A stretch of 64,000 nucleotides of DNA from Perognathus longimembris pacificus (lineage: Eukaryota; Chordata; Mammalia; Rodentia; Heteromyidae). The notes beneath the pieces are model-generated. The model was given only the letters and a program-made list of their open reading frames with translations. It was not told where the DNA came from and did not search any database. A program made the position numbers and the translations under genes. The DNA lies in contig NC_063181.1 in the NCBI RefSeq assembly GCF_023159225.1, forward strand, positions 5,725,606-5,789,605, read 5' to 3'. Below are positions 23,587 to 34,505 of the stretch, piece by piece (position 1 is the first letter of the stretch; every line of letters begins with the position of its first letter).

Positions 23587-24900
23587 AGGCCTGCAGTCGT
23601 TCCCCGTGGTCAAAGGGTCGCCCAGCCTGCGGACGTGGGGCTCTGAGCAGGCACTTGGGAGTCCCGGGAGGAGGGTCACGGGGCACAGTCAGGGCGGAGA
23701 CGTCCCCAGACCGGTGTGTGCCCTCCGCAGCACCCCCCACCCCCGCCCCGCAAAGGTGAAGCTATGCAAAGCAAGCGGCGACAGGGAGCAGGGCCCCCAG
23801 AGCGTCGCCTGCTCTGGGTGGAGTGGCACTCCCTCTGGCCCTCTCTGCGGGACCACTGGGGCCCTGGCCAAGGCTGAGAGCCGGAGGAGAATGGGTGGAG
23901 ACCTAGGGGGCCGTGTGGCGCCGTGCCCAGCGGCCGCCCGGGGCGGTACGGACAGTGCCCATGTCACACGGGGGACGCTGAGATCCCAGAACTCCAAGTC
24001 GCTGGCCCGCGGTCACCCCGCATGAGCGGCGGCAGTGCCGCCCCGGCGCGCGGACAGAGCTCAGGAAAGGCGATGCCGAGCTCCGTCCTCACTGAGGAGC
24101 AATCAGAGCTAATCACCGCCACGGCGGACGGCTCGGCTGGAATATTCTCCTAACGGGTAGAAATCGTCGGCGTGGGCAGATTGAGAAACTAGAGAGCAAC
24201 GTGGATCCTAGCTAGCGGGCTGCTGGGAGGGTTGTTTACCTAGCGAAACCTACAGATCAGGGGAAGCTGGGAAGGGAAGAACAACAGCCCCAAGCAAGGG
24301 GCTGGCCTAGTCCTGGATCTGTGTCCAGGTCAGCCCACGACCCTCTCTGGCTTTCAGTCTCCACTTCTAAGTCAGCTCGGTCCCACCGTGGGCTCCTCTG
24401 GGTTAGTCGTTGCGAGCGGCCCTTTTGGGAGTCGGATTTTCTACTCCTGCTGTAGCAAAGGGCGGGGTGGTGGGGCTCGGGCAGAGCTGAGGGGCGGCCT
24501 GAGCAGGCCCAGGGAGGGCTCGGGGTGTTTCCTTCGGGAACTGTCCAGGGTGGGTGCAGACCCAGCAAGCGCCCCAGTACCTTCAGGACCCGGTTCATCT
24601 TGCCCATGTGGATCATGAAGCCGTCGGTGCAGGCGATGTCGGAGGGCGAGTGGCCTCCGCCCACCACCTTCACCCGCTTGTTCTGCTGCCTGGCCAGGGC
24701 CAGCACCTGCCAAGACAGCGGGAGTCAGGCCTTTCTCAGAGACGCCAGCGCGCATGCAAGAGCCTGGGCCGGCCTGCAGGGGGCGCGCGGGCCCCGGGCG
24801 CTGACCCCGGGCCTCAGAGGCCCCAGACTGCAGCGCCGCTTCTCACTCTAGAAAGTTGACAAGGCCTAGACGCTATCTTTAGGTCCCCTTAGGGGTGTGC

Positions 24901-24948
<48 letters not shown>

Positions 24949-26572
24949 CCTCCCTCCCTCCTTCCTTTCTTCTCTCTCTCTCTCTCTCTCTCTCTCGAGC
25001 CATAGCACCACCTTCAGTTTTCTACTAGTTTGTTGAAGAAAAGAGTCTCATGGACTATTCTGCCCAGGCTGGCTTTGAACCTCAGCCCTCAGATCTCACT
25101 CAGCCTCCCGAGTAGCGAGGATTACAGGTGTGAGCCAACAGCACCTGGCCCACCCTTCCTTCCTTCCTTCCTTCCTTCCTTCCTTCCTTCCTTCCTTCCT
25201 TCCTTCCTTCCTTCCTTTTCTTTCTCCCTCCCTCCCTTCCCTTTTTTATTCTGCAATGCTGGGGCTAGAACCCCAGTCCTCACACTTGTAGGCACATGCT
25301 CTCTTCTGTGGAGTCACACCCCTCCCCTTTGTTTGTATTTAAGCCTGGGCTTCTCTGGCGTTCCCCCCCCCCAACCAGACCTCCAGTCCACCCCCCACCC
25401 CCCACCTGAGTACCAAGGCTTCTCAAGGCTGGGACAATGGCAAGAGTTTTGTTTTTCCACCATCTCTTCCAGGCCTCGCACAAGTAGGTGGTGCTAAAGA
25501 GGACCGGGTGCCCACTACCGAGTAAGCTAACCCAATCGCTTTCCCTGTCGGTTTCCCGCTCAGACCTCCGCTCAGCCAGCGAGACCAGGCCGTGGCCTCC
25601 CGGGCTGAGCGCTGGGCCTGGCGGCGTGGAACCAGCCCCACCTCTCTGATCTCTTCCACGGATGTGGGCTGGTAGTACATCTCTGGGCAGCAGCCATAGG
25701 TCTTGGCCCAGTTTTGGAACTGGAATCCTTTGTGTCCGTGGACCTATGGTAGGAAACATCCAGTTCATGTTCCGACTCCACCCTTGTGGTGTCGCCAGCC
25801 CCCCCCACACACTGTGGGGCGAGGGGGGGTGTGGGGGGCAGCCAGGCCACAGGGCAAGTGCAGGCTCCCTTTGCCCCCAGCAGCAACCAGGTCAGGGCCA
25901 GTGGGAAGATCAAAGTGTGTCGGAAGCTGTGAAGCCACGCGGCCCTGCCCAGGGCCTCCTGGTCAGGGGAGTGGACTGCCTGGAGAGCTCTGTCCATTCT
26001 TAGGGCAAGGGAGCGAGATGAGATCAAGGGCAGGGGGTCTGGGAAAGCAGGGCCGGGCCTGCACCGGAGGCCTTGCACGGGGCTGGGTGGAAGGAGCAGC
26101 GGCTGAGCCGGAGCTCAGGGAGGGGCCCTGGCTGCGGAGCGCGGGGGGCGCCGGGGCGCGGCAGATTCCTGCATCCGGGACGGGGCTGGTTGGAGCAGCT
26201 CTCGGACAGTGCAGTCCCCTGGCCTCTAAGCCACAGCTTGGGGTCACTGGGCTAACTCCCCCATCGTTGGACACCACCATGTTGCCAGATACTACCTCAG
26301 TCCCCTCCCTGTCTCATGTCTAACGTAGGCTGCAATGATGACACGGGATAATGCTAAAAGTAACTTCCCCAAGCCCACACTGCAAGGCACGGGGGTCCAG
26401 GCCAGGCCTCCCCCTCCCCCCCAGACCTGCCCAGCACCCCAGCACCTCCCCGGAGCCTCCACTTTCCTGCAAGAGGGTCCTCATGACCGTCCTGCTGGCC
26501 TGCCCCAGGGCCTTGGACCGGGCTCGGTTTTCTCTTCCCACCTGTACCCGGGCCGCCACAGGCCCTTACCAT
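13163..26572 (-). CDS. GULO: L-gulonolactone oxidase, complete 12-exon gene
   Basis: FAD enzyme of the ER membrane that oxidises L-gulono-1,4-lactone to the keto-lactone that becomes ascorbate, releasing H2O2; it is the last step of vitamin C synthesis. Minus-strand exons: 26572-26570, 25743-25642, 24706-24581, 23471-23377, 21126-21036, 18687-18502, 18175-18068, 17309-17233, 16151-16002, 15851-15687, 13765-13675, 13291-13163. They total 1323 nt, exactly 440 codons plus stop, the family length. GGGHSPSD places the FAD-linking histidine at H54. GSGTHNTG belongs to the FAD-binding PCMH fold. A hydrophobic stretch lies around [15 protein letters not shown] at 395-398 is the aldonolactone-oxidase C-terminal motif. 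There are no frameshifts or stops, so the gene looks functional, unlike the broken copies in primates and guinea pig. The ATG is the last codon of exon 1. Confidence 0.97.
13675..13765 (-). CDS. GULO: GULO exon 11 (HWAK motif)
   Basis: Acceptor CCCTCCAG, donor AAG|GTAGGG. It encodes [20 protein letters not shown] and [10 protein letters not shown], ending with the conserved HWAK. Confidence 0.97.
13766..15190 (-). other. GULO: GULO intron 10, part beyond the minisatellite
   Basis: Mostly unique sequence, with the 42-bp triplication and a short B1-like fragment near 14085-14145. No extra exon is needed, because exons 10 and 11 join exactly. Confidence 0.75.
14358..14483. repeat. Three perfect 42-bp tandem copies
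   Basis: The unit starting TCACCACACACCTGTCCTAT is present three times with starts at 14358, 14400 and 14442 and no difference that I can see. It lies in GULO intron 11-side DNA (between exons 11 and 10). Perfect identity suggests recent expansion. Confidence 0.93.
15191..15686. repeat. Minisatellite of 47/48-bp units, ten copies
   Basis: The + strand core CACCTGCACATGAAGGTCCC starts at 15208, 15255, 15303, 15351, 15399, 15446, 15494, 15541, 15589 and 15636. An eleventh, exon-overlapping version (CACCTGTACATGATG) starts at 15684 and is the GULO exon 10 donor itself. In the upper part of the array two unit types alternate (TGTCAATCACC versus TGCCAGTCACC), giving a 95-bp higher-order repeat. 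Confidence 0.93.
15687..15851 (-). CDS. GULO: GULO exon 10
   Basis: Acceptor GGGAGCAG, donor TACAG|GTGACT. It encodes [20 protein letters not shown], then [20 protein letters not shown] and NIIMY. Its donor is the first unit of the minisatellite that fills the adjacent intron. Confidence 0.97.
16002..16151 (-). CDS. GULO: GULO exon 9 (hydrophobic segment)
   Basis: Acceptor TCCCCCGCAG, donor CCCAG|GTAGGC. It encodes [19 protein letters not shown], a strongly hydrophobic likely membrane-contact segment, then [20 protein letters not shown]. Confidence 0.96.
16513..16735 (+). mobile_element. B1-like/ID-like composite SINE
   Basis: CTCGGGAGGCTGAGATCTGA then GTGTGGCTCAAGCGGTAGAG, in GULO intron 8. 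Confidence 0.7.
17233..17309 (-). CDS. GULO: GULO exon 8
   Basis: Acceptor TCTCCTCCCCAG, donor ACCAG|GTAGGA. It encodes [20 protein letters not shown] and FLLWT, plus a split Ser. Confidence 0.94.
18068..18175 (-). CDS. GULO: GULO exon 7
   Basis: Acceptor CGGGCCAG, donor AAG|GTGAGC. It encodes [20 protein letters not shown] and ends IYQDHTHK. Confidence 0.97.
18502..18687 (-). CDS. GULO: GULO exon 6
   Basis: Acceptor CCCCGCCAG, donor GAG|GTACGG, 62 codons. It contains [20 protein letters not shown] and ends [11 protein letters not shown]. Confidence 0.97.
19225..19440 (-). mobile_element. Composite SINE, antisense
   Basis: CTCAAGGCTAGTGCTCTGCC then GAATAGCTAGGATTACAGAC; diverged. Confidence 0.65.
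20550..20795 (-). mobile_element. Diverged SINE
   Basis: ATTTGAACTTAGGGCTTTAT then a GCCTGGGCTGGCCTCAAGC segment; strongly mutated. Confidence 0.5.
21036..21126 (-). CDS. GULO: GULO exon 5
   Basis: Acceptor GTCCCCGTAG, donor CAG|GTAAGC. It completes the split Asn and encodes [20 protein letters not shown] and [10 protein letters not shown], the glycine-rich FAD-binding segment. Confidence 0.97.
22403..22451. repeat. (CA)n microsatellite
   Basis: AC run interrupted by GTGC, in GULO intron 4. Confidence 0.97.
22978..23078 (-). mobile_element. SINE half
   Basis: One monomer only: GGTGCTGAGGAATCGAACCC and CTAGGCCATATTCCCAGCC. Confidence 0.8.
23377..23471 (-). CDS. GULO: GULO exon 4
   Basis: Acceptor GCTCTTGCAG, donor CCAA|GTAAGA. 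It encodes [20 protein letters not shown] and [11 protein letters not shown] plus a split Asn. There is no in-frame Met, so it is easy to miss. Confidence 0.95.
23472..24580 (-). other. GULO: GULO intron 3
   Basis: GC-rich, with a (GT)n tract at 23537-23584. No other feature recognised. Confidence 0.7.
23537..23584. repeat. (GT)n microsatellite
   Basis: 24 GT units, starting 66 bp outside GULO exon 4 on its acceptor side. Confidence 0.97.
24581..24706 (-). CDS. GULO: GULO exon 3 (FAD-linking histidine)
   Basis: Acceptor GTCTTGGCAG, donor AAG|GTACTG. It encodes residues 36-77, including [19 protein letters not shown]54 is the covalent FAD attachment residue in the family. Confidence 0.97.
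24905..25217. repeat. Compound (GT)n, (CT)n and (CTTC)n tract
   Basis: (GT)18 at 24905-24940, (CT)n at 24971-24996 and (CTTC)n at 25155-25217, around a SINE in GULO intron 2. Confidence 0.95.
24998..25150 (-). mobile_element. Composite SINE, antisense
   Basis: GTCTCATGGACTATTCTGCC, GAGTAGCGAGGATTACAGGT; flanked by pyrimidine tracts. Confidence 0.7.
25642..25743 (-). CDS. GULO: GULO exon 2
   Basis: Acceptor TTTCCTACCATAG, donor GAG|GTGGGG. It encodes residues 2-35, from [17 protein letters not shown] to [12 protein letters not shown]. Confidence 0.96.
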
Positions 26573-26640
26573 GGCTCCAGCGGTCAGTGGCCTCGCTGGC
26601 TCCGACTTTCTTCCGGAACGGAGCTCCGGGCAGCAGGTAC
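26570..26640 (-). CDS. GULO: GULO exon 1 (5' UTR and lone ATG)
   Basis: On the minus strand GGAGCCATG|GTAAGG combines a Kozak context with a strong donor directly after the ATG. Only this placement adds the Met needed before [10 protein letters not shown] in exon 2 at phase 0. Coding bases are 26570-26572; the upstream UTR extent is a guess because the transcription start cannot be seen. Confidence 0.85.
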
Positions 26641-27289
26641 GGGGACGCGTCAGCCTCGGCGAGCGCAGGCTGAGTCTGATGCCACAAGCATGGCGAGGGG
26701 CTTGGGGCCCGGAGGCAGGTAAACAGTGCGGGGGCCAGGCCCCGCCCACAGGGCAGAGGTCATGGCCTCCGGGCTTTGGAGCCCCTGGCCGGCTAGAAGG
26801 CCCAAAGGCCGATCTTCAAAGCTGCCTGGTCTCCCAGCCCAGCCCTAGGGATCCTCTGGAGCCAAAGAACCACTTCCAGCTTCCAAACCAGATCCTCAAC
26901 ACCACAGAGCAGGAGGGCTATGATTGGGGAGATGGGGAGGGGCAGACTGGGTGCCCAGGCAGAGAGAGGGGCTCACGGGACCAACTGTGCAGCTGAAGCC
27001 GCAGCCCCCCCAGTGTGGGGTGTGTCTGTTAGAGCAGGGAGGCCCTGCTAGGAGGACACAGAAAAGGACCTCAGGGCTGCAGGCCCTGCCTTCTCGCAGA
27101 GAGAGCCCTGTCCTTCCCCAGACCCACGCGCTGCCCAGCGAGGCTTTCCCATGGATGCCCCCGGGTTGCCTGCCAGCCTGCACTTCGCCAGGCCCTGACT
27201 CCTCTCGGGTAAACTGGGAGAAGTCCCGCCACGGGGGCCAGAGGCACACGCGTGTCACACAGAACCGTATTCCTGACAAGCTGCCCACG

Positions 27290-27425
27290 GTGGGCGCGTG
27301 CACGCGTGTGCAGGTATCGTGCCTGCATGTAGGTGGGCACGTGTGAATACGTGTATATGCGTGCGTGTAGGAGGGCACGTGTGCCCGTGCGTGTATATGC
27401 GTGCATGTGTGTGTTTGGGCATGCA
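27290..27425. repeat. Alternating purine/pyrimidine stretch
   Basis: Repeated GTGTGC, GCGTGC and TATATGCGTG phrases, imperfect; compatible with Z-DNA. Confidence 0.7.
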
Positions 27426-30400
27426 TGTAGAGTCACATTCACTAACGACACACTATGAGGTGAGTGAGCCTTGGTCTTAGGGGTGACAAACCTTCAGGGA
27501 AGTGGGAGTTAAGAAGACCAGTCTTGAAGGGCAAGCGGTTAAGATAAGATGTCCAGAAGTCAGTCACTCCGAGGAGAGACACGAGGCAACCTGGGCCGAG
27601 AAGACGAAGGTCACCAACAGCACATGTACTAAGCCAGGGCAGTGTAGAACAAAACGAATGGCTTTTCTAGGTGACAGGGAGCAGATTCTTGCTGGTGAGT
27701 GGCCAGTGGGGATGAATATGAGAAACACCAGTGTTCTGTAACAACCTTTATTCTATTTGTGTGCTGAAAAATCACATGCAAAGGCCTGTGAAAGGAGCAA
27801 GACCCACAGCCAGGAACGAGGCAGGACAGACAGAATGTGGAGACAGGGAAACGATTATTTTCAACGAATGTCAACAGGGCTAGACTCAAGTAAACAGAGA
27901 GAAAGCAGTTAAGTTCTCCTCCCGCCACGCCTTCTTTTTGATGTTTAGTTTCAAGGAAGACCTTAAGGGGCTTGTCTAAATCTGCCTGGTCCTTTGGGAA
28001 GGTAAAGATCTGAGCACTCTTTCTTCTGCATTAGGTAAAAAACAGAAAGAATGAAAGATTTGTCCAGCACACAGAAGCCCTGAAGGTTACTTGGGTTTAG
28101 TGTGAGCTTCACCCATCATCCCCACCTCAAATCCTGGTGTAAGGATTAGGAGTTGCTAGACTGATTTGTTTAGGTTTGGAAGAATAAAAGCTACAGGTAA
28201 GCGCTGCCCTTTGAGTGCTGGACTTCCATTTCCTGCAAGGAGATGGGGGCGGGGCGGGGGGAGCCCAGGAAATGTTTCTCTGGTTTTCTACTTCAATAAA
28301 CCTGTGTTTAAACTTTCCCCTTGACCTGAGATCTGCTGAAATGAAATATGGCTGCACTAATACACCTCCTTATAAACCTTCTGTCCGTGACTATCTCCGC
28401 ATGGTCCCCTGGCATGGCTGGGACAGATTCTTTCTTTTTTTAGCATGGACCACTGTAGGAAGAGGACAAGCAAACATTAGCCCACCTTCTGCCATCCGGA
28501 GACATGCTTCAGACGTGAGCTGTAGGTTTAAATAGACAAGGAGTGAGGGCCGGTGGGAGGGAGGTCCACACAGCTATTAAACAGGCTGGGTCCCAGGTGT
28601 GGTCTACCGGCTCAGCCCTCTACTTGGGAAGGTTCTGGCGTTCCTGTTCTAGGTAGCTGTTATCATAATCATTATGTATCGGAATAAACAAGAGTTCCCG
28701 TCCTGGGGGAAAGGAGGGACAATTATTTCGTCTTTGTAAAGATATGGTCAATCAATCCTTTTCTTCCTGGACTAGAAAGTGACTTCGGACGGAACAATTC
28801 AGAGAAGACAGATACAAAATGGAGGCGAGGCTGTCCAGCTTTTGTCCTGCTTTGAGTTAAGTCCTAAGCCTCCCAAAGAAGTCAGCCTCTTTGAATCCCA
28901 CAGTGTGGATCTGCCGGACACTTTCCAGCTCCTGCCCACTGGGGGGCGCTAGGCCCAGCCTGAGCCCATTACATCCATGGTGGATATTGCCTTTAGTAGG
29001 AAAAAAAACCAGTCACGTGACAATGAAAGTCAACAGAAATCATGCAAATCAGTTATTTCCATCTGTGCTGCCACCTTCTTATGATTGAAGAAGAAGGTTC
29101 TTTTTATTGTTGTTTATTTCTCCTTGTTTGAAGGACTCAGCTCAGTAAGTAACTGCTGACTCCATTCGTGTCCAATATTAATAGGCAAAGACATGAATAT
29201 TGCCAGTTCAGCAATCTCTGGAGAGATTTAGACCTTTCCCCTCCCAGACTCGCTAATCAATAAGAGGGAAATGCTTTATATACCGTTTGTATCTGGCTCT
29301 CAACCCCTGTGTTCTCACCGTGCATATTTTGAAGGATCTCTAACAATTTCTGGTCTGTGGGTATGACTTTCTCTGCTCGGTTGGCTCTGTCTCTTTAACA
29401 TATAAGGTCAAGTGTCACTAAGTGGAGACAGGATAACCCAAAGGTACCCAGGCTATTCAGAACCCAAGGTGATGAACACTAACCCGCTCTTGCAGGTATT
29501 CAAACTGTAACACCACACCTCTGGGTAGGGTTTTCTCAGAAATCCTCTCTTTGAGTCATATAAACAAAGAATTGTCCTTGAGGTTCTCCTATAGCCATGC
29601 TGTGTGCTAAGGTATTGTGCCTGCAGCTTGGGCATTGAAATCACTGGAGAGTGAATTTCCAGAAAAAAACCCAAACACCTTAGGTCTTTGTCTATGAGCT
29701 TAAAAAAAAAAAAAAGCTTGTTCATTTTTCAATTTGTTTGGCTTGACTGGAGTTTGAATCAGGACTATGGGCTTTCCAGGCAGGCACTTTCGACTGGAGT
29801 CATGTCTCAAGGCCTTTGAGACACATACTTGGTTTTTGCTTGAGTGACTTGGGACCATGATCCTCCCATTTATGCTTCCCACTGTAGCTGGGATGACAGG
29901 CACGGACCACTGTGCCTACCTTTTTCTGTGGAGATGGTGTCTCAAGAACCGTTTCACCTGGGCTGGCTGGGAAGCTCAGTGGTCTTCATCTCTACCTGCA
30001 GAGCAGCTAGGACTAGAGGCACGAAGCCTCGTGGCTCAGTCAAGACACCAGTTTTAATGGATTAGGATGTGAGTTTCCAATGGTGGAGACTCGGGAGACA
30101 ACACTCCCAAGCTGTAGCACCTTGGTGTGTGTACTTTAAAACGAAGGACATTAGGAAGGGCAGAAACAATTCCTCCGACCTCCTCCTCGTCTCCTGCTCT
30201 TTCTTCTCCTTTAGAACCAGTCACCAAGACCAGAATTCTTTTCCTCACATCAGTCATAGAACCTAGAAACTTCTCCAAACAGAGCTGTCCCATCTGGAAA
30301 GACCCCTTTCTGCTTTCTCTAAGGAAATCAGGCCTCACAGAAAGAAAGGCCACTAAGACTCTGATGATGCACTCCAGTGCCTTTCCCTAACTCTACTATG

Positions 30401-31009
30401 AGATCAGACTCACTCTTCATAGAACCCATGCATATAAAGTACATTTCCTGGGGTCTTTATGTCTGTGTTTTAGAAAACTCTCTTGTGACTTGGTTTTCTT
30501 TTTTTTTTGGCTGATACTAGGGTTGAACTGAGGGCCTTGAACTTGCCTGATCTTGAGGTGCTTTCTGGTTGAGTCATGTTTCTGCTCTGCTTTTCCCTTG
30601 GCAACCTGACATTTGTTAAGGATGCTTATGCCATGGTGCTTATCATGGGTGAGAAAACAATGCTCCCTCCAGCTTGTGGGCAGGGATTTGTTCCTATCTT
30701 GGCCACATCAATGGCTGGTCATAGGGTCAAATCCTGAGGTCCCAGAGAGCAGAATCCTAGCGCCGTGCAGTGTGAGCTTGCTGTCACCCCAGCAGAGGTC
30801 AATCGACTTCTACAGAGGCAGGTTTGCTTCGGCCGGAGGTTTGGGTGGTTTGAGTCTTTGATCTATGAGCCCTGTTGCTTGGGGGCCTGGACAAAGACAC
30901 TCTCCTCATCACTATCCCCCTCACCCACACCCCCCCCCAACTCGTGACCTGTGCATCTCGTGGCCTCTGTGTGTGTGTGTGCGTGCGCGTGCACGCGTGC
31001 GCACGCATG

Positions 31010-31225
31010 TGCTGATACCGGGGCTTGCACTCAGGGCCTTGAGCCTTCTCACTTTTTTTTTGGCGGGTGCTTTAACACTTGAGCTATACCTCTACTTCCG
31101 GCTTTTTGCTGGTTAATTGGAAATAAGAGTCTCTTGACTTTCCTGCCTGGGCTAGCTTCAATCCTCCATCCTCAGAACTCAGCCTCCCGGGTAGCTAGGA
31201 TTAGAGGCGTGCGCCCCCCACCCCC
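31010..31225 (-). mobile_element. Composite SINE, antisense
   Basis: GATACCGGGGCTTGCACTCA then TAGCTAGGATTAGAGGCGTG, next to the CpG-rich block. Confidence 0.7.
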
Positions 31226-31289
31226 GGGTGTGAACACCACATCTTAAAGTTCCCACCACCTCCAAAAGCACCAAGCTGGGGCGGAGCGT

Positions 31290-31680
31290 TCACATGGGGG
31301 GGGGGCTAAGGGGACCTTCACGATGCAAACTGGGCGCACACCACGTGGGCCAGTGCCACCCGCGTTCTGCATCCCCCAGACCTTGTCGGGAGCTCCGGCC
31401 CTGCGCTAGGGGAGCGGAGAAGGCCGCATTTATCGACCACGATGCCGAATCTGTGCTTGGAGGGATTTTTGATGCGATCCCCGCTGGCCTGTTCATCGCC
31501 ACGCCTGCCCATGCGTGGGATGCGGTACAAGGAGACTCAATGGTGCTTCGTGAAGGCCGGGGCTCCGGGAGCCCGCGGCGATGGATGTACGCCCTGCTCC
31601 CGCGGGGCATCTGCGCCCCGGTTCTGATTGATGACCCCCGTCCCCGCTGCAGAGCTGGTTGCTGTTTATGAGCTCAGCCC
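31290..31680. other. CpG-rich block, function unknown
   Basis: About 390 bp with many CG dinucleotides (CACCCGCGTTC, GCCCGCGGCGATGG, CTCCCGCGGGGCATC) inside otherwise ordinary spacer DNA. Both strands carry open frames of 60-125 codons, none with a family I recognise. It may be a small CpG island, an enhancer or an old retrocopy. Confidence 0.4.
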
Positions 31681-32390
31681 CGCCGAGGCCTGGACAGGGA
31701 CGGGCTCTGCAATGGGCCCCCGAAAGAGCGAAGCACGCCGAGACTCAGTACACACCTAGTGAGCACCAAGAGAAATCGCCCATCCACCCACAGAAAGCCC
31801 ATCAGCCCGGCAGCGGGAAGGGGGCGGGCGGGAGGGAGGGGGAAGAGCAGGGGCCTGTGCCTCCCGGACACGACTGAGGTGCGGCTGAATCTCCACATGG
31901 CACAGAAGAGTGGCACACAGCCTCTCTCTCTGCCCGGCTGGACGTGGCAGCTTCTTTGTGCTCCTGAGCACAGAGCGCGCAGATGGCTTTGGTCTCCGGC
32001 ACCAGCACAGACACTTGGTTAACTAGTCAACGTTCCCTTGCCTAGCCTCAGTTTTCTTCTCTGTGAAAGCCTGTTTTCCCTGGGGGAGAGCCAATCATCT
32101 AGAATGTGCCGGAGCCTTCCCTGACAGTGCTCAGCCGGGCAAGACTTAGATGAGGTCATGGGCGGTGGGCTACCCCGCAGCCAGCAGCAGGTGAACCCGG
32201 TGGCTCCTGGGACAACAGACAGCCTCAAAATGACTCCTCCAGACTAGAGGGGGAGCACTGGGAATCTCCCCCCCTCCCCAGGGGTGGGGGGGAGACAGGA
32301 GGGAGAAACTCAGCGTACTTAATTCGCCTCAGTTTGGCTCACAGCTGCAGTGAGACAACTACCCAAGCGAACCTGCAGTTTGCAGAGGTC

Positions 32391-32447
32391 AGCGAGGGCA
32401 GCGAGGGCACTGAGGGCACTGAGGGCACCGAGGGCACCGAGGGCAGG
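32391..32447. repeat. 9-bp tandem repeat
   Basis: Six imperfect copies of a GAGGGCAC(T/C)-type unit in the GULO-ADAM2 spacer. Confidence 0.9.
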
Positions 32448-33670
32448 CTGGCAGGGCCCATGGGCTCCCAGCTGGGTGCCCGTCCTGACATAGCCAAGCC
32501 GGAGACTCGCCTACATTCATCCTCTGTCTTCTGGTGGTCAGATCACCAGATTCGGATCTTGGACATCTCTCTGCCAAGGGGTTTTGTGCTCATAAACAAA
32601 TTCATCCCTTAAAACCCCGTTTCAAATAAAAAGAGAATACCGAAAGCAGAAACCCAATTAAAAATTAACCCTATTGTAGATAAAAACCCACCTGCTACAA
32701 CAGAGCCAAAGACAAGGTATCGATCTGCCCGCAACGGCTGTCATGACCTCCCTCCTTTGTAGATGTGCGGTTTATCAGCATCTCTTCCTCTCCACCCTCC
32801 ACCCCCCCCGCCCCAGGTCATTTTTCCAGTCAGTTTGTCCAGTTTGAGTTTGTCTCCGTGTCTCCCCTCTCTGCTTGGATCCCGCAGCCCACAGAATAAA
32901 GTCCGCTTTCCCTCTCAACATGGCTTGGTGGGCGGCACTTGGGCTTTGGAGTCAAACAAGCCTAGGTCAATGGGTCAATGTCTGACGCAGTCACGTGGCC
33001 GGCTTTGGCCACGTGGTTCCTAGAGTCTGTTTGCTCAACTGATAACTCCAGAGTTGATGAGAAGACAAGACTCACTTGGTATACAGGCGCCAGAAAAGCA
33101 GCAGTTCCAACCCCAGGGTCGGCCAGTGGATGAATGGACACGTTGTGGAAAAGGAAGCAAGCTAGCTGTGAAAAGACAGACACTTCACCATTGGGTTGTG
33201 TGGTTGCTACGCTAGAATGGTCAAATCCACACAGACAGACTGCTTGGCTGAGGAAAGCTAAAGACAGTGGGGGAATAGGAAGTTAATGCTTCATGAGCGT
33301 AGCCTGGCAGTTTGGGAAGACGAAAAACAGTTGTGGAGCTGGGTGGGTGTGATGGTTACACCCGAACGGGAATGTACGTAATGCTACGGGCGGCAGCGTA
33401 AGCGCGGTTCAGATGCTGCGTGGCGTGGGTAAGATCTGCCTCCCAAACACTGAGGTGCTTCAAGTTCTGCTACCAGCACCCTAGTGTCACAATGCGCCGT
33501 GGCCGTGAGGCCTGCTGAGAAGTGTGTGGGTCACGTGACCCCGTTTGTGACGAGACCCGTGCCGGCTTTGTGGGGTGCCTGAGGTCTCACACGGATGGCC
33601 TCGCTCCCACACGATCCCGTGGCTGTAACCAAGCAAGCCTGTTCCCTTCCTGGTCCTCTCTTGCCCTGTG

Positions 33671-33672
<2 letters not shown>

Positions 33673-33704
<32 letters not shown>
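33673..33704. repeat. (CT)n microsatellite
   Basis: About 16 CT units. Confidence 0.96.
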
Positions 33705-33709
<5 letters not shown>

Positions 33710-34272
33710 CTTACAAATTCTCTCGGTGTTAAAGACATTCAGCAATCCGTTGTATGATGTTCTTGTGGTATATATTTTTCCATCTTTTATTCTGGAAATG
33801 TGTGTGCTTGAAGATGTGTTTTCTGGCAAATAGCATAGAAGTGAGGATGTTTTCTAATTGTAGGGTCATTGGGGGTTGGCTATAAATCATCAGACACAAT
33901 AGTGTATCAATTTCAATTTAAAACACAACCTTATCTTTAATCACACCAAATGTTACATTATAACGTTTCCAATATCGTGGGTACTGGCTCACAGAAACAG
34001 CACCTACTGGCTACTACAAATAGGGTAAGATAAGTTGTAAAACAAGAAAAATGTAATATAAAACATAGCCATGCACTTCTTACAAATAAGTGCTTTGTGA
34101 AAGGATCGGCATATCTCTGTAACCCACTTGCATTTGAAAATGCCTATCATTTCTAGATGGATGGAAATCGCGGTATGCGGGTCTGACTCCCCAGAAACCT
34201 GATGGTGTATACTTCCGTCCTCCACTTTCTTCTGTGCATTGACGATGAGTGCTCTGAAAGAACAGACAAAGC

Positions 34273-34470
34273 GGGGCTGGGAAGGTGGCACGGTGGTAGA
34301 GCGCCCGCCTCGCATGCATGAAGCCCTGGGTTCGATTCCTCAGTACCACATACACAGAAAAAGCCGGAAGTGGCGCTGCAGCTTTAGTGGTAGAGCGCTA
34401 GCCTTGAGCCAAAGAAGCTCAGGGACAGGGCCCAGGCCGCGAGGTCAAGTCCCAGGACTGGAAGAAAAAG
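34273..34470 (+). mobile_element. Dimeric tRNA-like SINE
   Basis: GGGCTGGGAAGGTGGCACGG, CCTGGGTTCGATTCCTCAGT, then TCCCAGGACTGG; both monomers present, just beyond the ADAM2 3' end. Confidence 0.85.
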
Positions 34471-34505
34471 GACAAACAAAGGAGGAAAGAGTTCCCCTGA
34501 GCAAG

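Larger units (their letters stand above)
26640..34500. other. Spacer between GULO 5' end and ADAM2 3' end
   Basis: Roughly 8 kb without a recognisable exon. It holds alternating purine/pyrimidine DNA at 27290-27425, diverged SINEs near 29735 and 30500 and another at 31010, a CpG-rich block at 31290-31680, a 9-bp repeat at 32391-32447 and a CT tract at 33673-33704. GULO promoter elements must lie at its left edge, but I cannot name a specific site. Confidence 0.65.
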
